From Terriglobia bacterium (GTDB lineage Bacteria; Acidobacteriota; Terriglobia; Terriglobales; Acidobacteriaceae), in assembly GCA_020073185.1 (NCBI GenBank), contig JAIQFT010000008.1, positions 62,001-126,000 on the forward strand: 64,000 bases of DNA, written 5' to 3'. Every line of letters starts with the position of its first letter. Position 1 is the stretch's first letter. Of this stretch, positions 8,785 through 18,166 are shown piece by piece. A program made the translations under genes and the position numbers. Below the pieces are notes generated by a model. The model saw only the letters and a list, made by a program, of their open reading frames with translations. It did no database searches and was not told the origin of the DNA.

Positions 8785-9507
8785 ATGAACGTGATTGTCA
8801 TTATTCCGGCGGCGGGACTGGGGACACGCATGGCGGCGGCCAGCGGCGCGCGCGTGGTTCCGGCAGCGTCCAAGCAGTTCACCGAACTCGACGGCGTGCC
8901 GATCCTGGTGCACACGCTGCGCAAGTTTGTCGCCGTGCTCCAGGTGAGCGAAATCTACCTTGCGCTGCGTCCCTCCGAAGCCGCCGGATACCAACCGCGG
9001 CTGGCGCAGGAGAAGCTGGGCAAGCCGGTGCGCGTGGTGGAAGGCGGCGAGCATCGGCAGCAGTCGGTGGCGCACGCGCTGGCGGCGCTGAAGGCCGCGC
9101 CCGACGACGTGATCTTGGTGCACGACGCGGTGCGCCCGTTGGTGGATCCGGAAATCATCCACAACGTGATCGAGGCAGCCGTGCGCCACGGCGCCGCCAT
9201 CGCCGGCGTGCCGGCGGTGGACACCATCAAGCAAGTCGAACGGACCGCCGAGGGAGCGGTGATCCGTGCCACCATCCCGCGGGCGCAGATTGTCATGGCG
9301 CAGACGCCGCAGGCCTTCCGCTACGACGTGCTGAAAAAGGCGTTCGCCGAAGCCGAGGCCGACGGCTTCACCGGCACCGATGAGGCTTCCCTGGTGGAAC
9401 GCTCCGGACATGAGGTGTTCGTGGTGATGGGCTCGCCGCGCAATATCAAGATCACCACGCCGGGAGACTTGGAGCTGGCAGAGTTCTATGTAAAACACAG
9501 CTCTTAG
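8785..9507 (+). CDS. ispD: 2-C-methyl-D-erythritol 4-phosphate cytidylyltransferase
   Basis: IspD joins CTP to methylerythritol 4-phosphate in the non-mevalonate isoprenoid pathway. The N-terminal nucleotide motif IPAAGLGTRM, the DAVRPLVDP segment and the APRGxK-like end NIKITTPGDLELAE are all present. The ATG at 8785 gives 240 residues; a TTG at 8773 adds four residues and is less likely. It is followed by ispF after a 71-base palindromic gap, the usual ispD-ispF pairing. Confidence 0.95.
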   Translation: MNVIVIIPAAGLGTRMAAASGARVVPAASKQFTELDGVPILVHTLRKFVAVLQVSEIYLALRPSEAAGYQPRLAQEKLGKPVRVVEGGEHRQQSVAHALAALKAAPDDVILVHDAVRPLVDPEIIHNVIEAAVRHGAAIAGVPAVDTIKQVERTAEGAVIRATIPRAQIVMAQTPQAFRYDVLKKAFAEAEADGFTGTDEASLVERSGHEVFVVMGSPRNIKITTPGDLELAEFYVKHSS

Positions 9508-9508
9508 C

Positions 9509-9577
9509 CGTTAGCTCTTAGCTTTTAGCTAACGACTGGTCCGGCTAAGAGCTAACGGCTAAAAGCTAAAAGCTACT
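9509..9577. repeat. Imperfect palindrome between ispD and ispF
   Basis: About 70 bases built from agctcttagc, gttagct and cttttagc words. The left half (to about 9540) and the right half (from about 9545) are near reverse complements, so the ispD-ispF mRNA could fold into a long stem ending just before the ispF start. There is no T-run on the plus strand. Confidence 0.6.
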
Positions 9578-9578
9578 T

Positions 9579-10157
9579 ATGAGAATTGGATACGGGTGGG
9601 ATTCGCACGAGTTCAAGAGCGGCATACCGCTGAAAATCGGCGGCGTGACGATCGCGCATCCGCAGGGGCTCACCGGTCATTCCGACGGCGACGTCCTGCT
9701 GCACGCGTTGACCGACGCGTTGCTGGGGGCGATTGCTGCCGGTGATATCGGCACCTACTTCCCACCGTCGGACGCGCGCTGGCAGGGTGCGGACTCCGCC
9801 GTCTTCGTGCAGACGGCGATGGAACACGTGAGGCGCGCCGGGTACGCGGTAGCGAACGTGGATTCCACGCTGGTCCTGCAGGAGCCGAAGATCGGACCGC
9901 ACGCGGCGCTGATCCAGCGGCGAGTGGCGGAGTTGTTGGGCATTGAGGCGGGCTCGGTCGGGGTGAAGGCCAAGACGCCGGAAGGCATGGGAACCGATAA
10001 CGCGGCCATTGCCCACGTGATCGTGTTGTTGACCAAGGAAGCGGGGAAACGCCGGCGAACAGCCAGGGCGATGGAAGAGGTGCCGCAGCCGGTAGTGGAT
10101 GCGGTGGCGGAGAGTTTGCTGGAGAGTTTGGAGCCGCAGAAGCGGGGGAAGGAGTAG
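9579..10157 (+). CDS. ispF: 2-C-methyl-D-erythritol 2,4-cyclodiphosphate synthase
   Basis: IspF cyclises CDP-methylerythritol 2-phosphate. Metal ligands are present in GWDSHEF (D8, H10) and GHSDGDVLLHA, and the substrate segment KTPEGMG is intact. At 192 residues it is longer than the usual 155-160 because of a basic/acidic C-terminal tail after the catalytic core. The ATG at 9579 follows the palindrome directly and has no clear Shine-Dalgarno sequence. Confidence 0.95.
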   Translation: MRIGYGWDSHEFKSGIPLKIGGVTIAHPQGLTGHSDGDVLLHALTDALLGAIAAGDIGTYFPPSDARWQGADSAVFVQTAMEHVRRAGYAVANVDSTLVLQEPKIGPHAALIQRRVAELLGIEAGSVGVKAKTPEGMGTDNAAIAHVIVLLTKEAGKRRRTARAMEEVPQPVVDAVAESLLESLEPQKRGKE

Positions 10158-10214
10158 CCGACCAGGCCGTGCCTTCCGCGGCAATTCCGGCAGGAGCGGC
10201 TTGGATCGACGCTT

Positions 10215-13200
10215 CTACTGGCTGCTGGGGATGGGCTTTTTCTTGCCCCTGACCTGCTCCAGAAACAGCCGCACCAGCATGCCGTCGAACTGCGTGCCGC
10301 TGCAGCGTTCCAGCTCCGCGATGGCTTCGCTCTGCGACATGCGGTGTGCGAACGGGCGATCGCTCATCATGGTGAGGTAGCCATCCACGACAAACAACAT
10401 GCGCGAGCCGAGCGGAATTTGCTCGCCGCGCAATCCGTCGGGATAGCCGGCGCCGTCGAAGCGCTCGTGATGGTGCTTGATGATGTCCTGCAGGCGCTCG
10501 CTGTCCGGGATGCAGGACACGATCTCCGCCCCGACCAGCGGGTGCATTTTCACCAGGTAAAACTCGTCTTCGGTGAGCGGGGCGGACTTGCAGAGAATTT
10601 TTTCCGGCAGAATGAGCTTGCCGAGATCGTGAACGCGGGCGGCGTAGACCACATCCTGCAGTTCACTCTCGTTCATGCCGAGCTCGCGCCCCAATACCTC
10701 GACCTCGCGCGCCACCGCTTCCCCCAGCCCGCTGGCGTGCACCTCGCGCCCTTCGGAGGCGCGGCTGAGGGCGTACAGCGCCTCCATCAGGGACTCGCGG
10801 CTGTTGGAGGCGGCGCACATGTTCTTGAGCGTGGCCGTCAGTTCCTGGACCGATTCAGGACCGGTGTGCTCGCGCTGGAGGAAGCCCTCGATGTAGGCGG
10901 TGAGCAGTTGCCGCTGCGCCACCGCGCCGCCCGCGTTGATGAATTCCTCGGCAATTGAGACGCAATTCCCGCCCGCGCGTTTGGAAACGTACATGCCCGC
11001 GTCGGCGATGCGCAGCACTTCTTCGGCGGTCGCGCCGTGCGCGGGAAAGGTTCCCACGCCGAAGCTGCCGGTGATCTGGCGCTCGTTGAGCATGGGATCG
11101 GTGACCAGCCAGAGCCGTAGACGTTCCGACAGAATCTGCGCCTGCTCGACGCCGGTTTCCGGCATGAGGATGACAAACTCGTCTCCGCCGTAGCGCGCCA
11201 CCACGTTCGATTGACGGCATTTTTGCTCCAGCAGCCGCCCGACCCGCGCCAGCACCAAATCGCCTTCCAGGTGGCCGTTGGTGTCGTTGACCGCCTTGAA
11301 CTTGTCGAGGTCGATGAGCACGACGGAGAAGGAGCGTCCGGACCGCGACGCGCGCTTCCATTCTGTCTGCAGGTTCTCCAGAAAGAAGCGGCGAGTCTTG
11401 ATTCCGGTCAGGCCATCGGTGATCGACTGCTGCTGCAGCTTCTGAAAGACAAACGCGTTGTGCAGCGCGGTGGCCAGCAGGTCGGCCAGGGTGCGCAGGA
11501 TGAGGACTTCCTGCCCGGCGAAGGCCTTTTCGCGGCGGCTCTCCACGTTGAGCACGCCCAGCAGGCTCTCGCCATAGGTCAGCGGCAGGCAGAGCACGGA
11601 GCGCGCATCGGGCAGGATGGAGGCCAGCTTGGAATCGCCGTCCTGCACCAGCACCATCTCGTTGCTGCGGGCGCAGCGGGCCAACAGGCCGGAACCTAAC
11701 GGGACGCGCTTGCCGACGCCGGAAACGGTGGCGCCAGCCTCGGCCTTGATTTCAATCTCCTTGGTCACATAATCGAGCATGCCGATGCCGATGTGATCGA
11801 AATCGAAGTTTTGCTGAATTTCAGCGACGATCTCGGCCAGCATCTGCGCTGCGTCCTGGCTGGAAATGGCCATCTTGGAGACGTTATTGAGGAAGGCAAG
11901 ATAGCGCGAGCGGCGCTGCTGTTCCTTGAACAGACGCGCATTTTCGATGGCCACCGCGACCTGCCCAGCGGCGGTTTGCAGCAGCTCCAGGTCGCGCGAC
12001 TCGTACACGAGCTCGCGGTCGAAGTTCATCGCCGCCAGCACGCCCACGGCGCGGTTGTTGATGTGGATGGGCACGGCGCAGTAGCTTTTGGCCGGGACTT
12101 CGGGCACGAAAGTCAGCCCTAGGCGCGCCCGCACATTCTCCATGTCGGAGCGGACCAGCAGCGGCTGGCCGCTGCGGATCACGTATTCGGTCAGCGCGTT
12201 GGCGGTCTTGCGCCGGCGCTTCGGCCGGATCTCCCCGCGCACACATTCGAACTCGAAACTCAGTTCGTCATCTTCCAGGAACGCGACGTAAAAGGTCTCG
12301 GTATCGAACAGCAGCCCCAGCTCCTTGCGAATGGAGCGCAGCACTTCATCGGGATCGAGGCGGGAGCTGATCACCTTGCCCATCTCGGTCAGCAGTTCGT
12401 ATTCCCGGGTGCGCCGCTTGGCTTCGTGCATGACGACATAGTTCTCCAGCGTCATGCCGATCTGCATGGCCACCCCGAGCAGCATCCGCACCTGCGATGT
12501 GCCTGGCACCTTGCGCTCATGATGCGGCAGAATGACAACGCCGAAGTTGTGGTCGCGGGTCTGCAGGCTGACCGAGGTGACGCTGTCCACGCGGTAGCGC
12601 TCCAGCAGGGCCTTACAGCGCTCGAAACGCCGCGGCGCCCCTGCCGGCAGCGGTTCGCTCATCTGCGCCACGTTGTGGAAAGTAGCCAGCCCGCCACGGC
12701 GGAAGGCAATGTCGCTCAGGTACTCGCCGCTGCCCTCACGCTCCAGTTCCTGAACGAACTCCGGCTCGAAACCGCGCGACACCGACGGCAGCACAACGCG
12801 CCAGCGCTCGGCGATGTAGATGGCGGCGCGCTCCGCCCGGCACAGGCGCGTCAGCCGGTCCAGCAACTTGACCAGCGCGGGGGCGGCTTCGGCGGGGCTG
12901 AGCAGGCTGCTGACATCCACATCCAGGGTGGAGAAAACCAGCGAGTTTTCCTGCACCTGCCGGCGCTCGTGCTCGAACAGCACGAGGATCATGGCCACGC
13001 CCACCAGCATCTGCGGCATGGTTTCGACGAAGTGTCCGACGCGCCCGAAGGCCATGTCGAAAAACGTGTGGAACTGGCGTGCCAGCAGCAGCGGCGTCCA
13101 CACCACCAGCGCAGCCGCCACCAGGCGGAAGCCCACCGAATCGCGCTGCCGGCCGATGCGATAGAAACGCGCGGCCGAAATCAGCAGCACGATAGCGATG

Positions 13201-13598
13201 GCGACTTCCAATTCCAGGTGCGGCCGCGCCCTGGCGGTAAACCGACCGCCATTGATATGAGCCAGGAAGTTGTAGATCGTAAGCGCCACCGCACCCAAGG
13301 CCAGCGCCGCATCGGACCAGTGCGGCCGGTAGTTTTCCCGCACCAGCCGCGTGGACACGAAGATCGCCGCCGCCACCACGCAGAACAACAGCTTGGAGGC
13401 GAAATAGGCGACCTGGGTTTCCGCCCCGAAGAAGGTCCAGGCCAGGAAGGCGTACTGCAGGCAGTAGGCGCCCCAGGCGATCTGCCAGGCGCGGAAGTAG
13501 GGTTCCTGCACCTGCCGGTAGAGATAGCTGAAAACCAGGAAAAACAGCAGGGCGAAGATGCCGGGGATGATGACGATCCCGATAAAGACATTCTCCAT
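10215..13598 (-). CDS. Membrane sensor with three GAFs, GGDEF and HD-GYP
   Basis: 1,127 residues. Six to seven hydrophobic segments (about 1-225) precede three GAF domains (about 235-385, 415-560 and 580-730), a GGDEF domain (about 740-895) and an HD-GYP domain (about 930-1,115). The cyclase signature GGDEF is exact, but the usual inhibitory RxxD five residues before it reads RQSN, so feedback inhibition by c-di-GMP is probably absent. The HD-GYP domain keeps HD (VHDLGK), HHH and GAGYP. It may therefore both make and break cyclic di-GMP, gated by GAF sensing. It is transcribed alone; no ribosome site stands out. Confidence 0.88.
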   Translation of the reverse strand: MENVFIGIVIIPGIFALLFFLVFSYLYRQVQEPYFRAWQIAWGAYCLQYAFLAWTFFGAETQVAYFASKLLFCVVAAAIFVSTRLVRENYRPHWSDAALALGAVALTIYNFLAHINGGRFTARARPHLELEVAIAIVLLISAARFYRIGRQRDSVGFRLVAAALVVWTPLLLARQFHTFFDMAFGRVGHFVETMPQMLVGVAMILVLFEHERRQVQENSLVFSTLDVDVSSLLSPAEAAPALVKLLDRLTRLCRAERAAIYIAERWRVVLPSVSRGFEPEFVQELEREGSGEYLSDIAFRRGGLATFHNVAQMSEPLPAGAPRRFERCKALLERYRVDSVTSVSLQTRDHNFGVVILPHHERKVPGTSQVRMLLGVAMQIGMTLENYVVMHEAKRRTREYELLTEMGKVISSRLDPDEVLRSIRKELGLLFDTETFYVAFLEDDELSFEFECVRGEIRPKRRRKTANALTEYVIRSGQPLLVRSDMENVRARLGLTFVPEVPAKSYCAVPIHINNRAVGVLAAMNFDRELVYESRDLELLQTAAGQVAVAIENARLFKEQQRRSRYLAFLNNVSKMAISSQDAAQMLAEIVAEIQQNFDFDHIGIGMLDYVTKEIEIKAEAGATVSGVGKRVPLGSGLLARCARSNEMVLVQDGDSKLASILPDARSVLCLPLTYGESLLGVLNVESRREKAFAGQEVLILRTLADLLATALHNAFVFQKLQQQSITDGLTGIKTRRFFLENLQTEWKRASRSGRSFSVVLIDLDKFKAVNDTNGHLEGDLVLARVGRLLEQKCRQSNVVARYGGDEFVILMPETGVEQAQILSERLRLWLVTDPMLNERQITGSFGVGTFPAHGATAEEVLRIADAGMYVSKRAGGNCVSIAEEFINAGGAVAQRQLLTAYIEGFLQREHTGPESVQELTATLKNMCAASNSRESLMEALYALSRASEGREVHASGLGEAVAREVEVLGRELGMNESELQDVVYAARVHDLGKLILPEKILCKSAPLTEDEFYLVKMHPLVGAEIVSCIPDSERLQDIIKHHHERFDGAGYPDGLRGEQIPLGSRMLFVVDGYLTMMSDRPFAHRMSQSEAIAELERCSGTQFDGMLVRLFLEQVRGKKKPIPSSQ

Positions 13599-13884
13599 TC
13601 GCAGCTCTGCTGTTCCGCTGGTTCCGGGTTAACGGTTAAGGGCCTGCATTAACGAAGACGCGCGCAACTTATCACCCAGGACTGGCTTGGGATATTCCTG
13701 GGACACGACACGACCGGGCGCACCTTGAACTTTGGGGGGAGCGACGGTGTTGAACCGGTCAATGTTGGCGTGAATATATGTGAGTTGCTGTGCAGCGTCA
13801 ATCAGTCATGTCATTACCAAAGCATATCTGATCACTGCCTTAGGGACCAAAACGGGCTGGCGGCACTCGCCCGGCCGATCATCA
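13599..13884. other. Gap with no recognisable gene
   Basis: 286 bases between the 3' end of glnS and the 5' end of the GGDEF/HD-GYP gene, both on the minus strand. It should hold the promoter of the latter, but I see no convincing -35/-10 pair. No repeat, RNA gene or ORF is supported. Confidence 0.4.
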
Positions 13885-15612
13885 CTACAAAGCGGCTTGG
13901 CGCTCGATCTTAGCCCAGGTGTTCTTCAGGGCGACGGTGCGGTTGAAGACCGGTTTTCCCGAAACCGAATCGGGATCAACGCAAAAATATCCCAGGCGCT
14001 CGAACTGGCAGCGGCTGCCGGGAACGGCATCGGCCAGCGACGGCTCCAGTTTCGCGTGGCTCACGATCTCCAGCGACTTGGGATTCAGGTTGGAGGTGAA
14101 ATCCTTGCCCGCTTCGACCTGGCTGGGATCCTCTTTGCTAAACAGCGTGTCGTAAAGCCGCACTTCGGCGTCCACTGCATGATCCGCCGAAACCCAGTGA
14201 ATGGTGGACTTCACTTTGCGATTGGCCGAGGCGCTGCCGCTGCGCGTTTCCGGATCGTAGGTAACGTGCACTTCCACCACCTCGCCGGTTTTCTCGTCCT
14301 TCACAACATTGGTGCACTTGACGATGTAGGCATAGCGCAGGCGGACTTCGCGTCCCGGCGACAAGCGGAAATACTTGGGCGGCGGCACCTCGCGGAAGTC
14401 GTCCTGCTCAATGTACAGCTCGCGCGAGAACGGTACCTTGCGCTTGCCCGCGCTGGGATCCTCGGGATTGTTGATGGCTTCCAGTTCTTCGGTCTGACCT
14501 TCGGGGTAATTGTCAATTACCACCTTGAGCGGACGCAGCACGGCCATAACCCGCGGCGCGCGCTTGTTCAGGTCTTCGCGGACGAAGTGCTCCAGCATGG
14601 CCAGGTCAACAATGCCGTTGGTGCGCGACACGCCTACTGCCGTAACAAAATTGCGGATCGCCTCCGGGGTGTAGCCGCGGCGACGGATGCCACAGATGGT
14701 GGGCATGCGGGGATCGTCCCAGCCGCGCACGTGGCCTTCGTTGACCAACTGCAGTAGCTTGCGCTTGCTGAGCAAGGTGTAGGTCAGGTTGAGGCGGTCG
14801 AACTCGATCTGCTGCGAGGGAAAGATGCCGAGCTGTTCGATGTACCAGCGATAGAGCGGCTGGTGGTCGGCAAACTCCAGCGTGCACATGGAGTGCGTGA
14901 CTTTTTCCAGGGAATCGGACTGGCCGTGGGCGTAGTCGTACATCGGGTAGATACACCACTTGTCGCCCGTCCGGTGATGCGAGGCGTGCAGGATGCGGTA
15001 CATGACCGGATCGCGCATGTTCATGTTGGGCGAGGTCATGTCGATCTTGGCGCGCAGCACGCGCGAGCCGTCGGGAAACTCGCCTTTCTCCATGCGCGTG
15101 AACAGGTCGAGATTTTCTTCCACCGGGCGATTGCGATACGGGCTCTCGCGGCCGGACTCGGTGAGGGTGCCGCGGTATTCGCGGGTTTCGTCCGCCGTCA
15201 GGTCGTCAACGTACGCCTTGCCGTCCTTGATCAGCTTGATCGCCCACTCGTAGAGCTGGTCGAAATAATCGGAGGCGTAGTAGAGGCCGTCCCACTCGAA
15301 GCCCAGCCAGCGGACGTCCGCCATGATCGAGTCCACGTACTCCTGCTCTTCTTTTTCCGGATTGGTGTCGTCGAAGCGCAGGTTGGTGCGGCCTCCGAAC
15401 TCGTCCGCCAGGCCGAAGTCGAGGCAGATGGCCTTGGCGTGCCCGATGTGCAGGTAGCCGTTGGGCTCGGGAGGAAAGCGCGTCTGGACGACCGCGTCGC
15501 CGTACTTCTTCGTCTTGAGGTCCTCGATGATGATGTCGCGGATGAAATTGGAGGGCGCAGCGGCGGGCGCGGTCACGGCAGCAGCCTCGGCCTCCGGTCC
15601 TGACGGGCTCAT
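13885..15612 (-). CDS. glnS: Glutamine--tRNA ligase
   Basis: 575 residues. It has the class I HIGH motif (LHIGHAKA, about residue 54), a KMSKS-like LLSKRKL and the GlnRS C-terminal anticodon-binding beta barrels. GlnRS charges tRNA-Gln directly. The ATG at 15612 is preceded by GGGAGA and lies only 15 bases after the stop of the restriction endonuclease gene on the same strand, so glnS is probably partly transcribed with the restriction-modification unit. Its own G+C is like the core genes. gltX lies about 3.1 kb upstream in the same orientation; the intervening DNA looks inserted. Confidence 0.95.
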   Translation of the reverse strand: MSPSGPEAEAAAVTAPAAAPSNFIRDIIIEDLKTKKYGDAVVQTRFPPEPNGYLHIGHAKAICLDFGLADEFGGRTNLRFDDTNPEKEEQEYVDSIMADVRWLGFEWDGLYYASDYFDQLYEWAIKLIKDGKAYVDDLTADETREYRGTLTESGRESPYRNRPVEENLDLFTRMEKGEFPDGSRVLRAKIDMTSPNMNMRDPVMYRILHASHHRTGDKWCIYPMYDYAHGQSDSLEKVTHSMCTLEFADHQPLYRWYIEQLGIFPSQQIEFDRLNLTYTLLSKRKLLQLVNEGHVRGWDDPRMPTICGIRRRGYTPEAIRNFVTAVGVSRTNGIVDLAMLEHFVREDLNKRAPRVMAVLRPLKVVIDNYPEGQTEELEAINNPEDPSAGKRKVPFSRELYIEQDDFREVPPPKYFRLSPGREVRLRYAYIVKCTNVVKDEKTGEVVEVHVTYDPETRSGSASANRKVKSTIHWVSADHAVDAEVRLYDTLFSKEDPSQVEAGKDFTSNLNPKSLEIVSHAKLEPSLADAVPGSRCQFERLGYFCVDPDSVSGKPVFNRTVALKNTWAKIERQAAL

Positions 15613-15627
15613 AATCTCCCTACTCGT

Positions 15628-16518
15628 CTATGAAGGTGGCGTTGTTGGTGTGACATCTGTCACCGGATGAGCAAAGTTGAAGAGTGTAGCGTCGGAAATC
15701 TTTGCCTCTAGCAGCGAAACAATCTCCTCGAGTTCGACTTTTGCTTCAGCTCTCTGCCCGAGCGATTTCGCAACTCCTGCAGCGCTTGTACTGTATCGGT
15801 GGGCCAGCTCAAGCCTCCATAGCCCACGCTCAGTGGCCGAAAAGCTGTAGGCATGAAAGTGCATGGAATCGCCGAGTCGAGCATCTGTTACCTCATCGAA
15901 TACAAACGTATTTCTCATGTATTCCATGAAAGGGTCTTGCAGCACCAGCACCAATTTCTTGTTGATGTCCTCGAAGGTGACGACCTTATTGTGTAGTTGG
16001 ATCAGAATGGTTTTAGCATTCATCATCCAGTTCATGCCGAATGTCTTCTTGGATTCGGCATCTTTCCTAGCAGCAGGAAGCCCATTTTCCAGCAGGAATC
16101 GCTGGCGCTCAGGCCACACTGTTCCGGTTGTATCTAGAGTTTGTAATTCAACTCCTACGAAATCTCGTACCTTGCCCTTGTTGGCCGAAACGACAAAATA
16201 ATCGACGCTGCCCCCCGGAATTCCCACCTCTGAGACGATATGTAGTTCGTTGCCCGGCTCATGAAGTGTCAGCAGGTGAAGGCAATCGGTGAAAAGTTGC
16301 TGTCGTTCAAGTAATCGGTGTGGGCAGATGATAATGGGGAGTGATTTGCGACTGTACGATACAGAGCAGCTGCCAATCAGAATATTCGGCTGACTCTTTC
16401 TTCCTTTCAAGCAAAGGCGTTCCAGAAATGGGCACCATCTGTTGTCGACGACTTCTTGCCACTTAACGGGCTCTTTGGAAGAAGTGGAGACGCCAAACAA
16501 TTCCAGCAGCTTGCTCAT
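15628..16518 (-). CDS. NotI-family type II restriction endonuclease
   Basis: 296 residues. The N-terminal half carries four spaced cysteines (WCPF, RLCLK, GSCSV, IICP) as in NotI, whose structure has an iron held by four cysteines. The nuclease core shows a PD-(D/E)XK-like pattern with Asp in GGSVDYFVV and an acidic strand VGVELQTLD. The start ATG at 16518 overlaps the methyltransferase stop as ATGA. G+C is low, about 40% in one counted 60-base line against about 63% in glnS, which suggests recent acquisition. The recognition sequence cannot be read from the protein. Alternative ATGs lie five codons upstream. Confidence 0.8.
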   Translation of the reverse strand: MSKLLELFGVSTSSKEPVKWQEVVDNRWCPFLERLCLKGRKSQPNILIGSCSVSYSRKSLPIIICPHRLLERQQLFTDCLHLLTLHEPGNELHIVSEVGIPGGSVDYFVVSANKGKVRDFVGVELQTLDTTGTVWPERQRFLLENGLPAARKDAESKKTFGMNWMMNAKTILIQLHNKVVTFEDINKKLVLVLQDPFMEYMRNTFVFDEVTDARLGDSMHFHAYSFSATERGLWRLELAHRYSTSAAGVAKSLGQRAEAKVELEEIVSLLEAKISDATLFNFAHPVTDVTPTTPPS

Positions 16519-17618
16519 AGCAAGGGGGCACACCTTTCTGTGGCCGTCCTGATGTACTCATCCGAGATCTCGATGCCGACAGACTTCCTGTTGAGCTGCT
16601 GTGCGACCACCATGGTTGTCCCCGTCCCACAAAATGGGTCTAAAACAACACCTCCTTCAGGACACGTGGCTGCAATTGGGATCCTGCACAAATCTTGCGG
16701 ATAAGGCGCGAAATGTATACCCCGCTTTTGCGTATCCTCTGGGAGGATGTCCCAAACGTCGCTAGGTTTAGCTCCATTTGGGTCGTACCTAAGGAAATAG
16801 TACCCGCGTTGTTGGAGTTCGCGAGCTCGTCCTGAAACAGTGTCAGAATCCGAGTGTGTGGCGCGCTGTTGTCCCCGAATGATCATTCTGAAGTCCGAAA
16901 GTTTCCCTTCCCTTACCTCATTCAGGATGTCCTCCAGCGCGGCATATGCGGCTCTTCGCTCCGCCTCAGTCAATACAGTCGAAAGCTCGATCTGTCGTCT
17001 GTAGCGCACGCCGCTCACTCCAGTAGCAGAAATCACTGCACCGTTCACCACTTTGGCTGTCCCCGGCACTTTCCGAATAGCATCGACGTCATAGAAATAG
17101 CCATAGGCATTCTTCACAAAATGGAAAACATGCTCATGTACATTGCGTAGTTTGTCTTTGCTATTATCGGGGCCGCCTTTCACCTTGTTCCAGATTACTT
17201 CGTTACGAAGAAGCCATCCCTGCTGTTCCGTCATCGTGAACGCAACCCGCCAGGGGAGTCCCAATAACCTTTTTTCTTGGTAAGCGTCCCCAATATTCAG
17301 CCATAAAGAACCAGTCGGTTTTAATACTCGGCGAACTTCCGAGAAAACTGCCAGTAGCTTGCAAACATATTCACTATAAGTCGCCTCGAGGCCAATGCCC
17401 TCCACTGCATACTGCCTCTGCCCCCAATAGGGGGGGGAGGTCATGCACATGTCAATCGACTGGTCGGGCCATTCCTCCAGTACGGTTCGACTATCCCCGC
17501 AGAAGAACAGCGGGACAACAGAATCGTTGGCAAGATATTCCTTCAGGTCCTCTCGGGTTAGCCCTACTGCCGGTATATTCACTTGACCCGTCCCGTCGTT
17601 CGATCTCGCAGAAACCAA
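16515..17618 (-). CDS. DNA methyltransferase (N4-C/N6-A, beta class)
   Basis: 367 residues from a TTG at 17618. The catalytic motif TSPPYW is near residue 60 and the AdoMet motif DPFCGTGTT near the C-terminus, the beta-class order. SPPY is typical of N4-cytosine enzymes, but N6-adenine cannot be excluded. It is coupled by an ATGA overlap to the NotI-like nuclease, so it is the protective methylase of a type II system. The central region (about 190-270) is probably the target-recognition domain. Low G+C (about 48% in one counted line). Upstream lies the gltX-tail/REP locus, which must contain its promoter. Confidence 0.87.
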   Translation of the reverse strand: MVSARSNDGTGQVNIPAVGLTREDLKEYLANDSVVPLFFCGDSRTVLEEWPDQSIDMCMTSPPYWGQRQYAVEGIGLEATYSEYVCKLLAVFSEVRRVLKPTGSLWLNIGDAYQEKRLLGLPWRVAFTMTEQQGWLLRNEVIWNKVKGGPDNSKDKLRNVHEHVFHFVKNAYGYFYDVDAIRKVPGTAKVVNGAVISATGVSGVRYRRQIELSTVLTEAERRAAYAALEDILNEVREGKLSDFRMIIRGQQRATHSDSDTVSGRARELQQRGYYFLRYDPNGAKPSDVWDILPEDTQKRGIHFAPYPQDLCRIPIAATCPEGGVVLDPFCGTGTTMVVAQQLNRKSVGIEISDEYIRTATERCAPLL

Positions 17619-17632
17619 TTACAAATTCTATT

Positions 17633-17727
17633 CTACCCCTCAATCGCCTGCTCAATCCTCTGAAGCGTCTTCTGTTTCCCCAGCACTTCCAGCGTCTCAA
17701 ACAGCGGCGGGGCGTTCTTGCGGCCGC
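17633..17727 (-). pseudogene. Extra copy 1 of the gltX 3' end
   Basis: Read on the minus strand, this stretch encodes [17 protein letters not shown] followed by QKTLQRIEQAIEG and a stop. The first 17 residues are identical to the C-terminus of GltX (18725-20245); the final residues differ but keep frame and end. There is no gene body upstream: the homology stops at 17727, where a REP hairpin begins. It is one of two detached gltX tails in this locus. Confidence 0.8.
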
Positions 17728-17728
17728 G

Positions 17729-17937
17729 GTCCCAGCGGGACGGCTGATAATAGCCCGGCGTTTCAACGCCGGGAGCAGTTCGGCAACAGACTCAAGTCCC
17801 GTAGGGACGGCTGAAAATCGCAGGTCGGAAAATTGGGCCGACATTTCAACCGTGCCTACGGCACTTACTCTATCTGCTCTCCTTACCCGCCACTGAAGTG
17901 GCGGGCTATTGTCACCGGTCCCTCCGGGACGAATTTC
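17729..17937. repeat. REP block pair A-B without transposase gene
   Basis: Block A has three hairpins: gtcccagcgggac (17729-17741), cccggcg/cgccggg (17754-17773) and gtcccgtagggac (17796-17808), the last followed by ggctgaaa. Block B has gtgcctacggcac (17852-17864), cccgccactgaagtggcggg (17886-17905) and gtccctccgggac (17918-17930). Between them are only about 26 bases. The same two blocks flank the RAYT gene at 18167-18613, so this unit looks like the same element without its transposase. Confidence 0.85.
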
Positions 17938-17976
17938 CTGCTGAAAGTTCCAAATTACAACTCAAGCTTCCAATTC

Positions 17977-18078
17977 CTATTGAACCCCCTCAATTGCGTG
18001 CACGACTCGCTCCAATACCTTCTCTTTTCCCAGCACTTCCAGGGTCTCAAACAGCGGCGGGGCGTTCTTGCGGCCGCA
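17977..18078 (-). pseudogene. Extra copy 2 of the gltX 3' end
   Basis: On the minus strand this encodes [19 protein letters not shown] and then [14 protein letters not shown] with a stop, the same length as the native GltX end, which reads [14 protein letters not shown] after GKE. The frame and stop are preserved although about half of the last residues differ. Block A of the second REP unit abuts it at 18079. Confidence 0.82.
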
Positions 18079-18166
18079 GTCCCAGCGGGACGGTTGACAA
18101 TAGCCCGGCGTTCTAACGCCGGGAACACTCCGCCCAGAAGAACCAGTCCCGTAGGGACGGCTGAGA
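18079..18166. repeat. REP block A downstream of the RAYT gene
   Basis: Hairpins gtcccagcgggac (18079-18091), cccggcg/cgccggg (18104-18123) and gtcccgtagggac (18146-18158) reproduce block A of the unit at 17729. The block ends at ggctga, one or two bases from the RAYT stop codon. Confidence 0.85.

Noticed and set aside
17720-18077. GCGGCCGC (NotI site) at both gltX-tail/REP junctions next to a NotI-like nuclease gene
   Set aside because: The octamer also occurs at 60-67 and 4635-4642 and is expected several times in G+C-rich DNA of this length; the enzyme may also have another specificity.
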